A stretch of DNA of 40,000 nucleotides, from contig CAYSCH010000034.1 in the NCBI GenBank assembly GCA_964429355.1, positions 1 through 40,000 on the forward strand, read 5' to 3'. The DNA is from JAAYAY01 sp964429355 (GTDB lineage Bacteria > Planctomycetota > Planctomycetia > Pirellulales > Thermoguttaceae). Shown piece by piece: positions 31,958-40,000 of the stretch. Below the pieces are notes generated by a model that was not told the origin of the DNA, made no database searches, and saw nothing but the letters and a program-made list of their open reading frames with translations. A program made the position numbers and the translations under genes. Numbering within the stretch: position 1 is the first letter of the stretch; every line of letters starts with the position of its first letter.

Positions 31958-34648
31958 TCACCGGACCTCTTCTTCTGCTTTTTCCACCGCGGCATCCACA
32001 GGCTCGCTGGGCTTTTCGGTGGGTGGGGTTGCCATGATGGCCTTCTCGCACTGCTCCACCTCTTCCAGCAATTGCCTGTACTCATCGACCTCGGGATATT
32101 GTTGACAAAGCGCCTCGAAATACTGCTTTGCCTGCCGAACAAGTTCCAGAGCGCCGGCTTGATCTCCCATCCGGGAGCTGAGGTTTGCGGTCGCCGAGAG
32201 GGTGGCCGCCAGGTCTCGTGTGTATCGGGAGTCGTCCGGGTATTTCGCCGCCAGTTGCTCCAGAAGCGACCGGGCCTCAACAAAGAGGTTGGCGGTCTGG
32301 GTGTTGTCTCCCCCATGGGGTCCCTGGGGAATTACACCGAGGTCCATCAGAACCCGGGCCTGTTCGTAGCGATATTCGGGAACGTCCGGATTGAGGTAGG
32401 CCAGATGGCGAGTCAGGTCGAGGGCCCGCAGGTACGGCTGCTGGGCTTCGTTCTGGCGACCGAGGTGGCAGAGGAGATCGCCGTAGAGTCGCGCAGTGAC
32501 GGCCGTTCGGTACTGATGGTCCAGATCGTTGGGTAGGCTGGCGTGGAGCTGCTCGAACAAGTCGAGTGCTTCTTTGTAGTTCGACGTGGCGCCGTCGGCG
32601 TCGAGGGGTTCGACGGAAGTCAGCAGGTTCGCCAGGTTGTAGCACCCCTTGGCCAGATCGCGCCGGGTGTTGAGGTTCCCGGGGTCGCGGCTGAGGATCT
32701 CGTGGCGGAGATTCTGGGCCCGGGTGAATTGCTTGAGAGCCGCGTCGTTGTCGCCCGTCTCCCGGGCGACGACCGCCTGGTTCATATACGAATTGGCCAG
32801 TTTCCTCTGCCACTGAAGGTTGTCGGGAGCCGTTCGGGCCAGTTGTTCCCGCTCCCGGGCCGCCCGTTGATAGAAGGCCAGGGCCTCGTCGAGCTTGCGA
32901 TGGAACAGGCAGATTCCGCCGATCGCGTTCAGGGTGTCGCCGAGTCCGTCGCGCAGTTGCGTTTCCTGGGGTCGCTGGGCAACGAGTTCCTCCTGGATTG
33001 CCAGGGCTCGGCGATACCACTGGTCGGCCTTGTCTGCCGAGCCGAGTTGTTCCGTGATCTGGCCGAGGCGATAGGCATTCATGGCCAATTCATCGCGAAC
33101 GGCCGGATCGTGGCTGCGTTTTTTGACGAACTGCTCGTAGTGTTCAATCGCCAGTTCAAGGAGTTCCCGCCGCAGGGGCTGCATTCCCGGCTGGTTGAGG
33201 AGCGACTCCTGGCTCACGCGTGTGAAGAAGCGGTCGACCGTTTGCCGGACCTGCTGATCGCTTCGCTCCGACTCGGCGAGGGCTGCGCGGGTTTTGACGT
33301 AGCCGGCGAAACTTGCCGTGAGTGCTACGAGGAAGAACACCAGCGTGCAGCACAACAGCAGGGCGATGGCCGGATAGCGCCGGCACCACCGGGCGGCACG
33401 CCCGGTCGGGCCAAGCGGCCGGGCCTCGATCGGTTCGTGACGGAGGTAGCGTCGCAATTCGTCGGCCAGCACTTCTGCGGAGGCGTAGCGGCGCGAAGGG
33501 TCCTTTTCCAGGCACTTCAGGCAGATTGTTTCCAGGTCGCGGTCAATTCGGGAATCGATCTGCCGCGGGGCCGGCGGCGGCTGGTCCGCCACCTGGCGGA
33601 TCGTTTCGAGAACGGAACCGGCCTGAAACGGCGGCTGCCCCGTCACGGCATGGTAGAGAGTTGCTCCCAGGGAGTAGACGTCGCTCTTGGCCGTCACATG
33701 GGACGAATCGGCGGCCTGTTCGGGCGGCATATAAGCGGGTGTTCCCATGACATCGCCCGCCATGGTCATCCCGTCGGCGCTTTCGGCCAGCTTGGCGAGG
33801 CCGAAATCGACCACCAGGGCCCGATCCGTCTTGGCGTCGATGAGGATGTTCTGAGGCTTCAGGTCGCGATGGAGGATCCCGTGGAGGTGAGCTTCGTGGA
33901 CGGCGCGGGCCACCGGTTCGAGGTAACGGGCCGCCCTCCGGCCGTCCAAGGGGCCCTGTTTGAGTAGATCGGTGAGACTCCGCCCTTCCACGTAACGCAT
34001 CGAGAAGAAATGTTCTCCATCGATCTGGCCGACTTCATAGACCGTCACGATGTGGTCGTGCTCGATCTGTCCGGCGGCCTGGGCTTCATGCTCGAAGCGG
34101 TGGATCACGCTCGCCTGGCGGTCTTGCGGCAGCGATTCCAGCCGGTCGCGCCGGATGAGTTTGAGCGCCACGTAACGATTGGCACTCGGTTGCCAGGCGC
34201 GGTAGACGATCCCCATGCCTCCCCGACCGATCTCTTCCAGTATCTGGTAGTTGCCGAGCCGGCGCACGCCTGCGGGTCCATCGCTGGACAGGCCGTTGGA
34301 CTGCAGTGAGGGGCTCTTCGGCCCGGCGCTGGCCGCGCTGGGCTGTTGTGGGGCGGCCGAAAACTGCCGCTGGATGATCTCCAGGGCGTCGGGAAAAGTC
34401 TGGGCGTAGTCCACGGCGGTCGGGGTCTGGCCGTCGCGCCGCCGCCAGTGTATGTCGATCGCCAGCAGATGGGCCAGGAGTTCGTGACGGTGCTCGCCCG
34501 CCACCTGAGCGAGAAAGTGCTCGATTTTCGGCCGCTCTCCCCGCTTCCATCGAGCCTCAAACTCGTCGCAAAGTTCATCGAGAAGCTGTCCCAGAGAATC
34601 CGTCAGCGGTTCTCTCGCCAGTTTGTCGGACCGTTCTCTTTCACCCAT
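31958..34648 (-). CDS. Ser/Thr protein kinase with membrane helix and TPR repeats
   Basis: From the ATG at 34648 the protein has 896 aa. An N-terminal helical region (1-100) precedes a complete Hanks-type kinase domain (about 134-400): Gly loop GRGGMG (141-146), Lys163 in VALKLI, catalytic HRDLKPQN (260-267), DFG (281-283) and PAYMPPEQA, where the second Pro replaces the usual Ala of APE. One membrane helix (about 425-451, AIALLLCCTLVFFLVALTAS) follows, then TPR units to about residue 880 (for example ADQWYRRALAIQEELVAQRP and DEALAFYQRAAREREQLART), which should lie on the far side of the membrane and bind a protein partner. A GTG nine codons earlier is an alternative start. This architecture is typical of planctomycetes. 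The target is unknown; a barrel-like protein gene is downstream. Confidence 0.9.
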   Translation of the reverse strand: MGERERSDKLAREPLTDSLGQLLDELCDEFEARWKRGERPKIEHFLAQVAGEHRHELLAHLLAIDIHWRRRDGQTPTAVDYAQTFPDALEIIQRQFSAAPQQPSAASAGPKSPSLQSNGLSSDGPAGVRRLGNYQILEEIGRGGMGIVYRAWQPSANRYVALKLIRRDRLESLPQDRQASVIHRFEHEAQAAGQIEHDHIVTVYEVGQIDGEHFFSMRYVEGRSLTDLLKQGPLDGRRAARYLEPVARAVHEAHLHGILHRDLKPQNILIDAKTDRALVVDFGLAKLAESADGMTMAGDVMGTPAYMPPEQAADSSHVTAKSDVYSLGATLYHAVTGQPPFQAGSVLETIRQVADQPPPAPRQIDSRIDRDLETICLKCLEKDPSRRYASAEVLADELRRYLRHEPIEARPLGPTGRAARWCRRYPAIALLLCCTLVFFLVALTASFAGYVKTRAALAESERSDQQVRQTVDRFFTRVSQESLLNQPGMQPLRRELLELAIEHYEQFVKKRSHDPAVRDELAMNAYRLGQITEQLGSADKADQWYRRALAIQEELVAQRPQETQLRDGLGDTLNAIGGICLFHRKLDEALAFYQRAAREREQLARTAPDNLQWQRKLANSYMNQAVVARETGDNDAALKQFTRAQNLRHEILSRDPGNLNTRRDLAKGCYNLANLLTSVEPLDADGATSNYKEALDLFEQLHASLPNDLDHQYRTAVTARLYGDLLCHLGRQNEAQQPYLRALDLTRHLAYLNPDVPEYRYEQARVLMDLGVIPQGPHGGDNTQTANLFVEARSLLEQLAAKYPDDSRYTRDLAATLSATANLSSRMGDQAGALELVRQAKQYFEALCQQYPEVDEYRQLLEEVEQCEKAIMATPPTEKPSEPVDAAVEKAEEEVR

Positions 34649-34779
34649 ATCGATTTCCACGATGCCGCCGGCCACTCCGTGTGGGTGGCTCGGCTGAGAC
34701 AGCCTGAGTCTACCCCTCGCGGCAGGTTCTCACAAGAAACGCCAGGCTGTCAATCGGGCGGGCATCCGGCTGGCAAGAA

Positions 34780-34820
34780 ATCGAACGACCCTGGGCGATG
34801 GTCGTCCAGGGTCGTTCGAT
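34780..34820 (-). terminator. Intrinsic terminator of the repeat-protein gene
   Basis: ATCGAACGACCCTGG (34780-34794) pairs perfectly, 15 bp, with CCAGGGTCGTTCGAT (34806-34820) across an 11-nt loop. Read on the minus strand the stem is followed by TTTCTTGCC, a modest T-tract, as expected for a terminator 43 nt after the stop at 34863. Confidence 0.7.
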
Positions 34821-34862
34821 GTCCGACTTCTCAGAGCGGACGGGTGGGTCCAGTGGTCGCCC

Positions 34863-35525
34863 TTACGGCAGCGGCACTCCCTCATTCATCAGGCCGGTTG
34901 AGCGATCGCCGCCGGTCGCCTGCTGCTCGGCAAGCCGCTGGAGCAGTTCTGTCAACATGGCATTCTGGCGCTGGAGCTCGGCAATCTGAGCGAGAAGCTG
35001 ATCCCGATCGGGAGTGCCTTGACCGCCGCTGGGAATCGAGCCCTGCTGGCTTTGCGGTGGCCTGGTCTTGCCCCAATCGTAGCTGCCGCCGGTCTTACCC
35101 CCACCCCAATTGAAACCGCCACCGGTCTTTCCGCCACCCCAATTGAAACTGCCGCCAGTCTTGCCCCCACCCCAGTAGTAAGAGCCGCCGGAGTTGCCTT
35201 GCTGCTGGTAAATTGGGGGTCGGACGGGGGGACGCGGCCGTACCACCGGGTAATCTTCCACATCGAGCGTCCCGGGAGGGATGATCTGCGCTGGCGGCAC
35301 GGCTTCTGCTGGGGGTGTCGCGAGAGTATCTGCCGGCGCGGTTTCGCCACCAAGATAGGCGGGAGTGGCACCAGGGATCTGTTTGCTGTTCTCGATCCAT
35401 TTCGCCGGGTAGTCGTTCCAGCTCTCCTGTAGGCTGTTTTCAGCAGGCTCATCGGCAACGGCCGCTGTGGCCATCGCGGCTGCCAGGATTGCCGTCAGCA
35501 TGCCCGATTTCAGTGCACTTTTCAT
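34863..35525 (-). CDS. Small exported protein with 11-residue Gly-rich tandem repeat
   Basis: The ATG at 35525 is preceded by GGGGAGAGCGACG. The 220-aa protein has a signal peptide (MKSALKSGMLTAILAAAMAT, cleaved at AVA-DE about residue 24), a Pro/Ala-rich part, four units of an 11-residue repeat (113-154: GGSYYWGGGKT, GGSFNWGGGKT, GGGFNWGGGKT, GGSYDWGKT), then a Gln-rich linker and a short C-terminal coiled coil (RDQLLAQIAELQRQNAMLTE). The alternation of aromatic, Gly and Lys residues suggests a surface, matrix or polymer-binding role, and the coiled coil suggests oligomers; this is inference and I know no family. It is divergent from the ECF sigma factor gene, 224 nt away, and ends in a clear terminator. 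Confidence 0.75.
   Translation of the reverse strand: MKSALKSGMLTAILAAAMATAAVADEPAENSLQESWNDYPAKWIENSKQIPGATPAYLGGETAPADTLATPPAEAVPPAQIIPPGTLDVEDYPVVRPRPPVRPPIYQQQGNSGGSYYWGGGKTGGSFNWGGGKTGGGFNWGGGKTGGSYDWGKTRPPQSQQGSIPSGGQGTPDRDQLLAQIAELQRQNAMLTELLQRLAEQQATGGDRSTGLMNEGVPLP
35064..35189 (-). repeat. 33-nt tandem repeat coding for an 11-aa unit
   Basis: Four in-frame units lie within the small exported protein gene; the two middle ones are nearly identical at the DNA level (CACCCCAATTGAAACTGCCG versus CACCCCAATTGAAACCGCCA on the plus strand). The last unit is two codons shorter. Units of this kind can change in number by slippage. Confidence 0.75.
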
Positions 35526-35749
35526 CGTCGCTCTCCCCAAAAGGAACCGTTGATCTTCGGCAACTGCCTTACGTCAGGACCGTTGCGCTGGTTAGCCACC
35601 CTCAACATGCCCGTCTTCCCGCCTTCTCCGACATCCGGTGCCTCCTTTTGCCAGAATTCCTCGTTTCAGACCTCGAGCGGGGTGGTAGAATCCGTCCATG
35701 CCGATCCCGGCCGCCGTACGGGACCCAAAGGACCCTCGAGAGGAAGACC

Positions 35750-36358
35750 ATGTCGAACGATGATGTGACCTGTTGGTTTCACGGGCTGGCCAAGGGCGAC
35801 GAGGCTGCGGTTGAACAAGTCTGGCAGCACTACTACGAGAAGCTCGTTCGCGTTGCCAAGGGGAAGCTTGCCCTGGGACAGCGGCGGGCGGCCGACGAAG
35901 AAGACGTGGCCCTGAGCGCCTTCCACAGCTTCTGCCAGGGGGCAGCCGCCGGCCGGTTCCCCCAACTCGAAGATCGGCACGACCTCTGGCGTCTGCTGGT
36001 CACGATCACTGCCCGTAAGGCCGCGCACCAGATTCGCCGCGACATGCAGCAGAAACGCGGATCGGGCGCCGTCCGCGGCGAGTCGGTCTTCATCGGCGCG
36101 GGGGAGTCCGAACGAGGCTTCGGCATCGGCAACATCCTCGGCTCCGAACCCACCCCCGAGTTCGCCGTGATGACGGCCGAACAATGCGAGCGTCTTCTCC
36201 AAGCACTTCCCGACGACCAGATCCGGCAGATTGCCCTGTGGAAGCTGGAGGGATTCACCAATGACGAAATCGCCGAGAAGTTCCAGTGCGCTCCCCGCAC
36301 CGTGGAAAGAAAACTGCAGCGGATTCGCGACCTGTGGCTGCGAGAGCCGGCGGAGTGA
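35750..36358 (+). CDS. ECF-type RNA polymerase sigma factor
   Basis: The ATG at 35750 follows GAGAGGAAGACC and gives 202 aa. Region 2 is seen from WFHGLAKGDEAAVEQVWQHY through AADEEDVALSAFHSFCQGA to DLWRLLVTITARKAAHQIRR; the linker is long and polar; region 4 is the helix-turn-helix LWKLEGFTNDEIAEKFQCAP followed by RTVERKLQRIRDLW. This form is the planctomycete-type ECF factor. No anti-sigma gene is next to it, so control may run through phosphorylation or another protein; the kinase-TPR gene is 1.1 kb away. Its stop codon (36356-36358) directly touches the stop of the caspase-like gene on the other strand. Confidence 0.9.
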   Translation: MSNDDVTCWFHGLAKGDEAAVEQVWQHYYEKLVRVAKGKLALGQRRAADEEDVALSAFHSFCQGAAAGRFPQLEDRHDLWRLLVTITARKAAHQIRRDMQQKRGSGAVRGESVFIGAGESERGFGIGNILGSEPTPEFAVMTAEQCERLLQALPDDQIRQIALWKLEGFTNDEIAEKFQCAPRTVERKLQRIRDLWLREPAE

Positions 36359-39300
36359 CTACGCAGGCTTTGGCGCCAACGTCGGCTGGCCGCTCACAGG
36401 GTGTTTTTCCTCCCCGAGGAAATAGAACGGAATGTTGTGGATCGTTGCCGGCCGCTTCATCACCGGGTGCTGCTCGCCCCCGGTCATCTCCTCGACGCGA
36501 TCGCACACGCTTTGCTCCATCTCGGTCAGCGACAGAAAACCGTCGGTGTTGAGATCCGCGTCCGGACTGGCAAACGTGTCGAGGATGGCCTTGGTAAAAG
36601 CCCCGTGCTGCCACGCGTCATCTTCCCGGCTGATCTCCCGTGAAAGCGAGGAAGAAAACACGATCGCGCCGTATTCGTCGGAGGTCAGCTCGTAAAGCGG
36701 GTCTCGCACGATCGCCTTGGCGCCGGTGATTCCGGCCGCATGGCACGTGTCGACAAACAGCAGCACCTTGCAGGGCAGTGTCTCCAGTAATTGGCTGACG
36801 GCACTGAAGTGAAGAGCCGTCTCGTCCAACTTCTCCGGGTCGATCTCGTGCGTGGCCAGGTAATAGTCCAACTGGCGATTGCGGATCCCGTGGGCCGAGA
36901 TGAAGATCACGGCAATATCGCGCTCGCCGGCCTTCTCGGCCAGGTTTTGCATGGCAGCCTGGATGCGATCTGCCGTCGCTTCTTCGTTGAGCAGGAGTGT
37001 CGTGTCGACGTTCTGATAAACCGGTCCAAGCTGGCTCTCCCAGGCGTCGGCGAAGTCTTGCGCGTCGCGATCGGCGTAACGCAGACTCAGGTTCTGGTCC
37101 TTGTAGTTCGAAATGCCGATCGAGAGCAGATGCAGGCTCGGCCGAGCGCTGATCTCCTTCTCGGGCGCTTCGTAAACCACACGAACCATGACGGGCGCGC
37201 TGGTAGCCACTTCATTCCGAGCCAGCACCGCAATCTCGTTCTCGCCCGGCAGGAGCCTCACCACACGGCTGAAACTGGCTTCTCCCTGATTGGTGCCTTC
37301 CGCGGTCACCACCGAGACCCCCTTGTTGGAAGCGGGGCGCCCATTGATCAGTACCTTCACCTCGGTGATCGGCAGTTCGTTGGCGGAAACCACTTCCGCC
37401 AGGAGATGGATCTGCCCCTCCCGCGTGGTCATACCGTCCTCTGGACTGACGAGTCGCACCCGCGGCGGCTGGAGACGCTGCATCGTCTCCGGCAGGCGCA
37501 AGTCCGTCGTCAAAGGTGCCGGGGACTCCATCGGCTGTGCCAAAACCTGAGCCTGATCGGCCGGCTGGATCGGCGCCGCCTGGTCGATCGCCTGGGCCGG
37601 CGATTGCCCGGGATCGACGGGCTGTGCCGGCGCCAGCCCGGGGCGGGCTGCCTGGGCAATTGCCCCCTGAAAGCTCCCCTGCTGAAGCACGTAACTGATC
37701 AGGTCCGGCCGGTAGAGCTGATCACGAAACTGGTGGAGCGGATAATAGGCCGCGATCCGATCCGGCCCCTGGTTGACATGCCAGCCGACCAGATCGCCGC
37801 TGCCGGGCGATGCGTCGTAGTAGCCCTGGGGTGTCCATAGGATCCAGTCGTTCTCGCCGACAACCAGCAGACTCAGCAGCGGCTCCACCGCATCGGGCTG
37901 GTCCTGGAAATCTTTCAACCCCCACAACCGGATTGTGCGGTCCGTGGAACTGGTGGTCAGGAACCGCTCGTCGGCCGACTCGCTCAGCGACGTGACGAAC
38001 GATCGGTGCCCCAGAAATTCCCGCCTCACCTGCCGCTGGACCGGATCGAAGCCCAGGAGACGCCCGGCCTGGTCGCCCATGATCACGGGAAACTCCACGC
38101 CGAACCGTGAAGAGCGGAGGAGCGTGCAGGTTGTCGGCACCAGCCCGTCGGGCATCGGGAAGTCGGCGATTCCACCCCGAGCAGGGGCGAACCGCAGCCC
38201 GTACTGTCCGCTCGTGTAGACAATCGTTAGCTGCCCGTCGCGGTCCATGATCTCCGCCGAAAAACTCCCTTCCGCACTCTTGATGATTCTCCGCGTTGCC
38301 AGGTCGAACACCTGATCGATCGAGCCGTAATGGTTGCGGTCCCACTGGCTGCCCTGGGCAGGCTGCGTTGTGAAGCCAATCCGGCCACTCTTGACGTCCA
38401 GGGCCGCGCGATAGACGGCGTGTCCCACGCTGCGGAACACATAACGGGCGTCTCCGGTCGCAGTGTCCCACACATGCACCTCGCCACCGCGGTCGGCCGA
38501 GGCGGCCAGAGAACCCAGCCAGTTGAGCGCCACGGCCGTGATGGCGGTGCGGTGCCTGCCGTAAGTCAACGCCGGAGACTCGGACGCTGAAGTCCACAGA
38601 CCCACCCAGTGCTCGCTGGCCGCGCCGGTCTTGCTCACGCCTCCGGCCAGCCATTTGTCCTGGTCGAACCGGAGGTCGAACGTTTCAAATTGCCCGCCCA
38701 TGGGCGGCTGCACCTCGGCCCGCTTGCCGATCCAGCGGACGATCGCATCCGGAATCCGCCGATCGATGGGCAGCGGCTCCAGCCCCGGCACGGAAAGGAT
38801 CGTGGCACCGGCCGAATCCACACTCAAGAGCAGCGGCTCGGCCATGGGAAACCGTAGCGTAGCTCCAGGGGCACCCGGCTGTGCCTGGCGCGAGCCGATC
38901 ACCCGTCGCAATCGCCAATCATAAGCCACGATGGCCCCGCCTGTGCACACAGCGATCAGGTGGCGCCCGTCGCGTGAGAAGGCCAGTTGTTCCACGGGCC
39001 CGGGCAGGCCGCCGACAGAATCTTTCATTTCCGACATATTCCGGATGTCGTAGGCCCGCAGGGCGCCTTGCCCATTCCTGTCGCGGATGCCGACCACCAG
39101 CTCGCAGTTGTCGTGGGAGAAGGCCACCGACAGCACGTCGCCGTATCCTGCCTCGCCGATTTCGCCACGCACGACCCGCAGTAAACGCCCCGTGCGCAGG
39201 TCCCAGATCCGGACTTCCCGCTGCCCGGAGGCGGCCAGCATCGTTTCGTCGGAACTGAAGGAGAGCCCCGTCACCGGACCGGTGAATCCCCGCAGGTCCA

Positions 39301-39424
39301 TGACCAGTTCGACCCGGCCGGCCCCCGTGTCATCGGCCGAAACCAGGTTCCCCAACCCCCAGGTCAGGAGAAGGCCCAGTGCCGGCATGAGCAGCCAATT
39401 ACGCAATGTTCGAGCCGATGACAT
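36359..39424 (-). CDS. Exported WD40-repeat/caspase-like peptidase with EF-hand loop
   Basis: The ATG at 39424 is chosen because ACAGGAGTG precedes it; an ATG 12 codons earlier lacks this. The 1021-aa protein begins with a signal peptide (LLMPALGLLLTWGLGNLVSA, cleaved near residue 30), so it should work outside the cytoplasm. WD40-type repeats cover roughly residues 45-520 (VRIWDLRTGRLLRVV, VHVWDTATGD, IRLWGLKDF). A Pro/Gln/Ala-rich linker and an Ig-like segment lead to a caspase (peptidase C14) domain from about 765 with the dyad His845 in FISAHGIRN and Cys894 in LFVDTCHAAGI. An EF-hand loop, DLNTDGFLSLTE (957-968), with all ligand positions, lies near the C-terminus, pointing to calcium control as in metacaspases. 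Substrate and role are unknown. An upstream gene on the same strand ends 84 nt away. Confidence 0.9.
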   Translation of the reverse strand: MSSARTLRNWLLMPALGLLLTWGLGNLVSADDTGAGRVELVMDLRGFTGPVTGLSFSSDETMLAASGQREVRIWDLRTGRLLRVVRGEIGEAGYGDVLSVAFSHDNCELVVGIRDRNGQGALRAYDIRNMSEMKDSVGGLPGPVEQLAFSRDGRHLIAVCTGGAIVAYDWRLRRVIGSRQAQPGAPGATLRFPMAEPLLLSVDSAGATILSVPGLEPLPIDRRIPDAIVRWIGKRAEVQPPMGGQFETFDLRFDQDKWLAGGVSKTGAASEHWVGLWTSASESPALTYGRHRTAITAVALNWLGSLAASADRGGEVHVWDTATGDARYVFRSVGHAVYRAALDVKSGRIGFTTQPAQGSQWDRNHYGSIDQVFDLATRRIIKSAEGSFSAEIMDRDGQLTIVYTSGQYGLRFAPARGGIADFPMPDGLVPTTCTLLRSSRFGVEFPVIMGDQAGRLLGFDPVQRQVRREFLGHRSFVTSLSESADERFLTTSSTDRTIRLWGLKDFQDQPDAVEPLLSLLVVGENDWILWTPQGYYDASPGSGDLVGWHVNQGPDRIAAYYPLHQFRDQLYRPDLISYVLQQGSFQGAIAQAARPGLAPAQPVDPGQSPAQAIDQAAPIQPADQAQVLAQPMESPAPLTTDLRLPETMQRLQPPRVRLVSPEDGMTTREGQIHLLAEVVSANELPITEVKVLINGRPASNKGVSVVTAEGTNQGEASFSRVVRLLPGENEIAVLARNEVATSAPVMVRVVYEAPEKEISARPSLHLLSIGISNYKDQNLSLRYADRDAQDFADAWESQLGPVYQNVDTTLLLNEEATADRIQAAMQNLAEKAGERDIAVIFISAHGIRNRQLDYYLATHEIDPEKLDETALHFSAVSQLLETLPCKVLLFVDTCHAAGITGAKAIVRDPLYELTSDEYGAIVFSSSLSREISREDDAWQHGAFTKAILDTFASPDADLNTDGFLSLTEMEQSVCDRVEEMTGGEQHPVMKRPATIHNIPFYFLGEEKHPVSGQPTLAPKPA

Positions 39425-39508
39425 CGCTATTTCACTCCTGTCCTGCGTCCCATGGGCCACCCGAAGAGCAACCCTTATTTTTGCCCCATCTCCGCGTCAT
39501 TCCACCCT

Positions 39509-40000
39509 TCAGAACGCCGGGACAAAGTCCACGGTCGGCTGCAGAACATCCTTCTGAGCCTCTGCCTCAGTGAATACAAAAAGGTCCCAGAGATTGTCGG
39601 TCGGATTGACGGCGATTTGCAGGGCGGTTTGTCCCTTGTCCCAGCGGATCTGCCTGGTGGCGGATCCGTCGCCTCGATCGAAGCGGATCAGGATCGGGTA
39701 GTTGCTCGTGTGCTTCTGCGATTCTTCCGCGGCCAGCGAAACCTGCTCGCCCTGGACGATGTAGTGGAACGGTTCGAGATTCCCCGCGTTGCTGACGGTC
39801 ACTTCGTAGGTCTTGCGCTGCACATTCCAGCCATCGGTGCCGACCACAAACTCGTAGGTTCCCGGCTCGAGAGTGTACCTGGCGGTCTTCTTGCCGGCGC
39901 CGCGGTCGAACGAAATCACGTCTTTTCCGGGAAACGACTGCTGGTAGCCCGGCTCCAGGGTCACGTCGTGGCTGCCGAACACGAATCGCACCTTCGCCTG
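39509..40000 (-). CDS. Partial unknown protein upstream of the caspase-like gene
   Basis: The frame is open to the right edge (QAKVRFVFGSHDVTLEPGYQ), so the start lies outside the window and only the last 163 residues are seen. The visible part is beta-rich: ARYTLEPGTYEFVVGTDGWN, QRKTYEVTVSNAGNLEPFHY and SNYPILIRFDRGDGSATRQI. This pattern suits PEGA-like or carbohydrate-binding-type beta domains, as found in many envelope proteins, but no family is certain. It ends 84 nt before the caspase-like gene in the same direction and may form an operon with it. The start at the internal GTG inside MRFVFG is unlikely to be real because the upstream codons look equally protein-like. Confidence 0.7.
   Translation of the reverse strand, partial: QAKVRFVFGSHDVTLEPGYQQSFPGKDVISFDRGAGKKTARYTLEPGTYEFVVGTDGWNVQRKTYEVTVSNAGNLEPFHYIVQGEQVSLAAEESQKHTSNYPILIRFDRGDGSATRQIRWDKGQTALQIAVNPTDNLWDLFVFTEAEAQKDVLQPTVDFVPAF

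Overview
The window reads as chromosomal DNA of a member of the Planctomycetota, most likely a Pirellulales-type lineage. The grounds are family content, not a database match: a secreted caspase-like/WD40 protein, an ECF sigma factor without a recognisable anti-sigma partner, a Ser/Thr kinase fused through one membrane helix to TPRs, a XylR-type LacI/AraC fusion regulator, a GxGYxYP-type secreted protein, high GC, long spacers, and several short dispersed repeat families confined to spacers. No rRNA, tRNA, CRISPR array, prophage or intact insertion sequence was seen; the only mobile trace is a decayed IS66-like transposase tail at the left edge.

Layout. (a) 0.2-10.7 kb, minus strand: an SbcD/YhaO-like nuclease and a YhaN/Rad50-like ATPase (frameshifted near its N-terminus), followed only 10 nt later by a GxGYxYP secreted protein, then a secreted sugar-mutarotase-like protein and an unusually long FucP-type sugar:H+ symporter. 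(b) 11.0-14.3 kb, plus strand: a Nudix hydrolase, a 60-aa protein and CsrA behind a consensus extended -10 promoter, a DUF457 membrane hydrolase and an unknown membrane protein. (c) 14.4-19.1 kb: an unknown conserved-looking protein, a transglutaminase-like exported protein, a two-helix membrane protein, and a cobalamin adenosyltransferase. (d) 19.3-21.3 kb: amtB-glnB behind a textbook sigma-54 promoter. (e) 21.4-24.8 kb: a GT4 glycosyltransferase, and an acyl carrier protein paired with a DRE-TIM (homocitrate/isopropylmalate synthase-like) enzyme. (f) 24.8-29.2 kb: repeat-rich spacers around a SppA-type peptidase, a TIM-barrel sugar isomerase-like protein and a frameshifted trypsin-like peptidase. 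(g) 29.3-40 kb: a XylR-like regulator, an outer-membrane barrel protein, the kinase-TPR protein, a small exported protein with an 11-residue Gly-rich tandem repeat, an ECF sigma factor, and the WD40-caspase-EF-hand protein with a partial upstream gene.

How the parts fit. AmtB and P-II form a nitrogen-uptake and sensing unit under RpoN control. The YhaO/YhaN pair should act on DNA ends. The GxGYxYP, mutarotase-like and FucP-like genes look like a sugar scavenging group. The right-hand 10 kb is a signalling region: the ECF factor diverges from the repeat protein and meets the caspase gene tail to tail with no base between the stop codons.

Two genes (YhaN-like and trypsin-like) are each broken by one frameshift while the sequence on both sides looks well conserved. 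Either they are recent pseudogenes or the assembly carries small indels; raw reads would settle this. The most promising leads for new biology are the ACP/DRE-TIM pair, the small protein ahead of csrA, and the ECF-caspase-repeat-protein locus.
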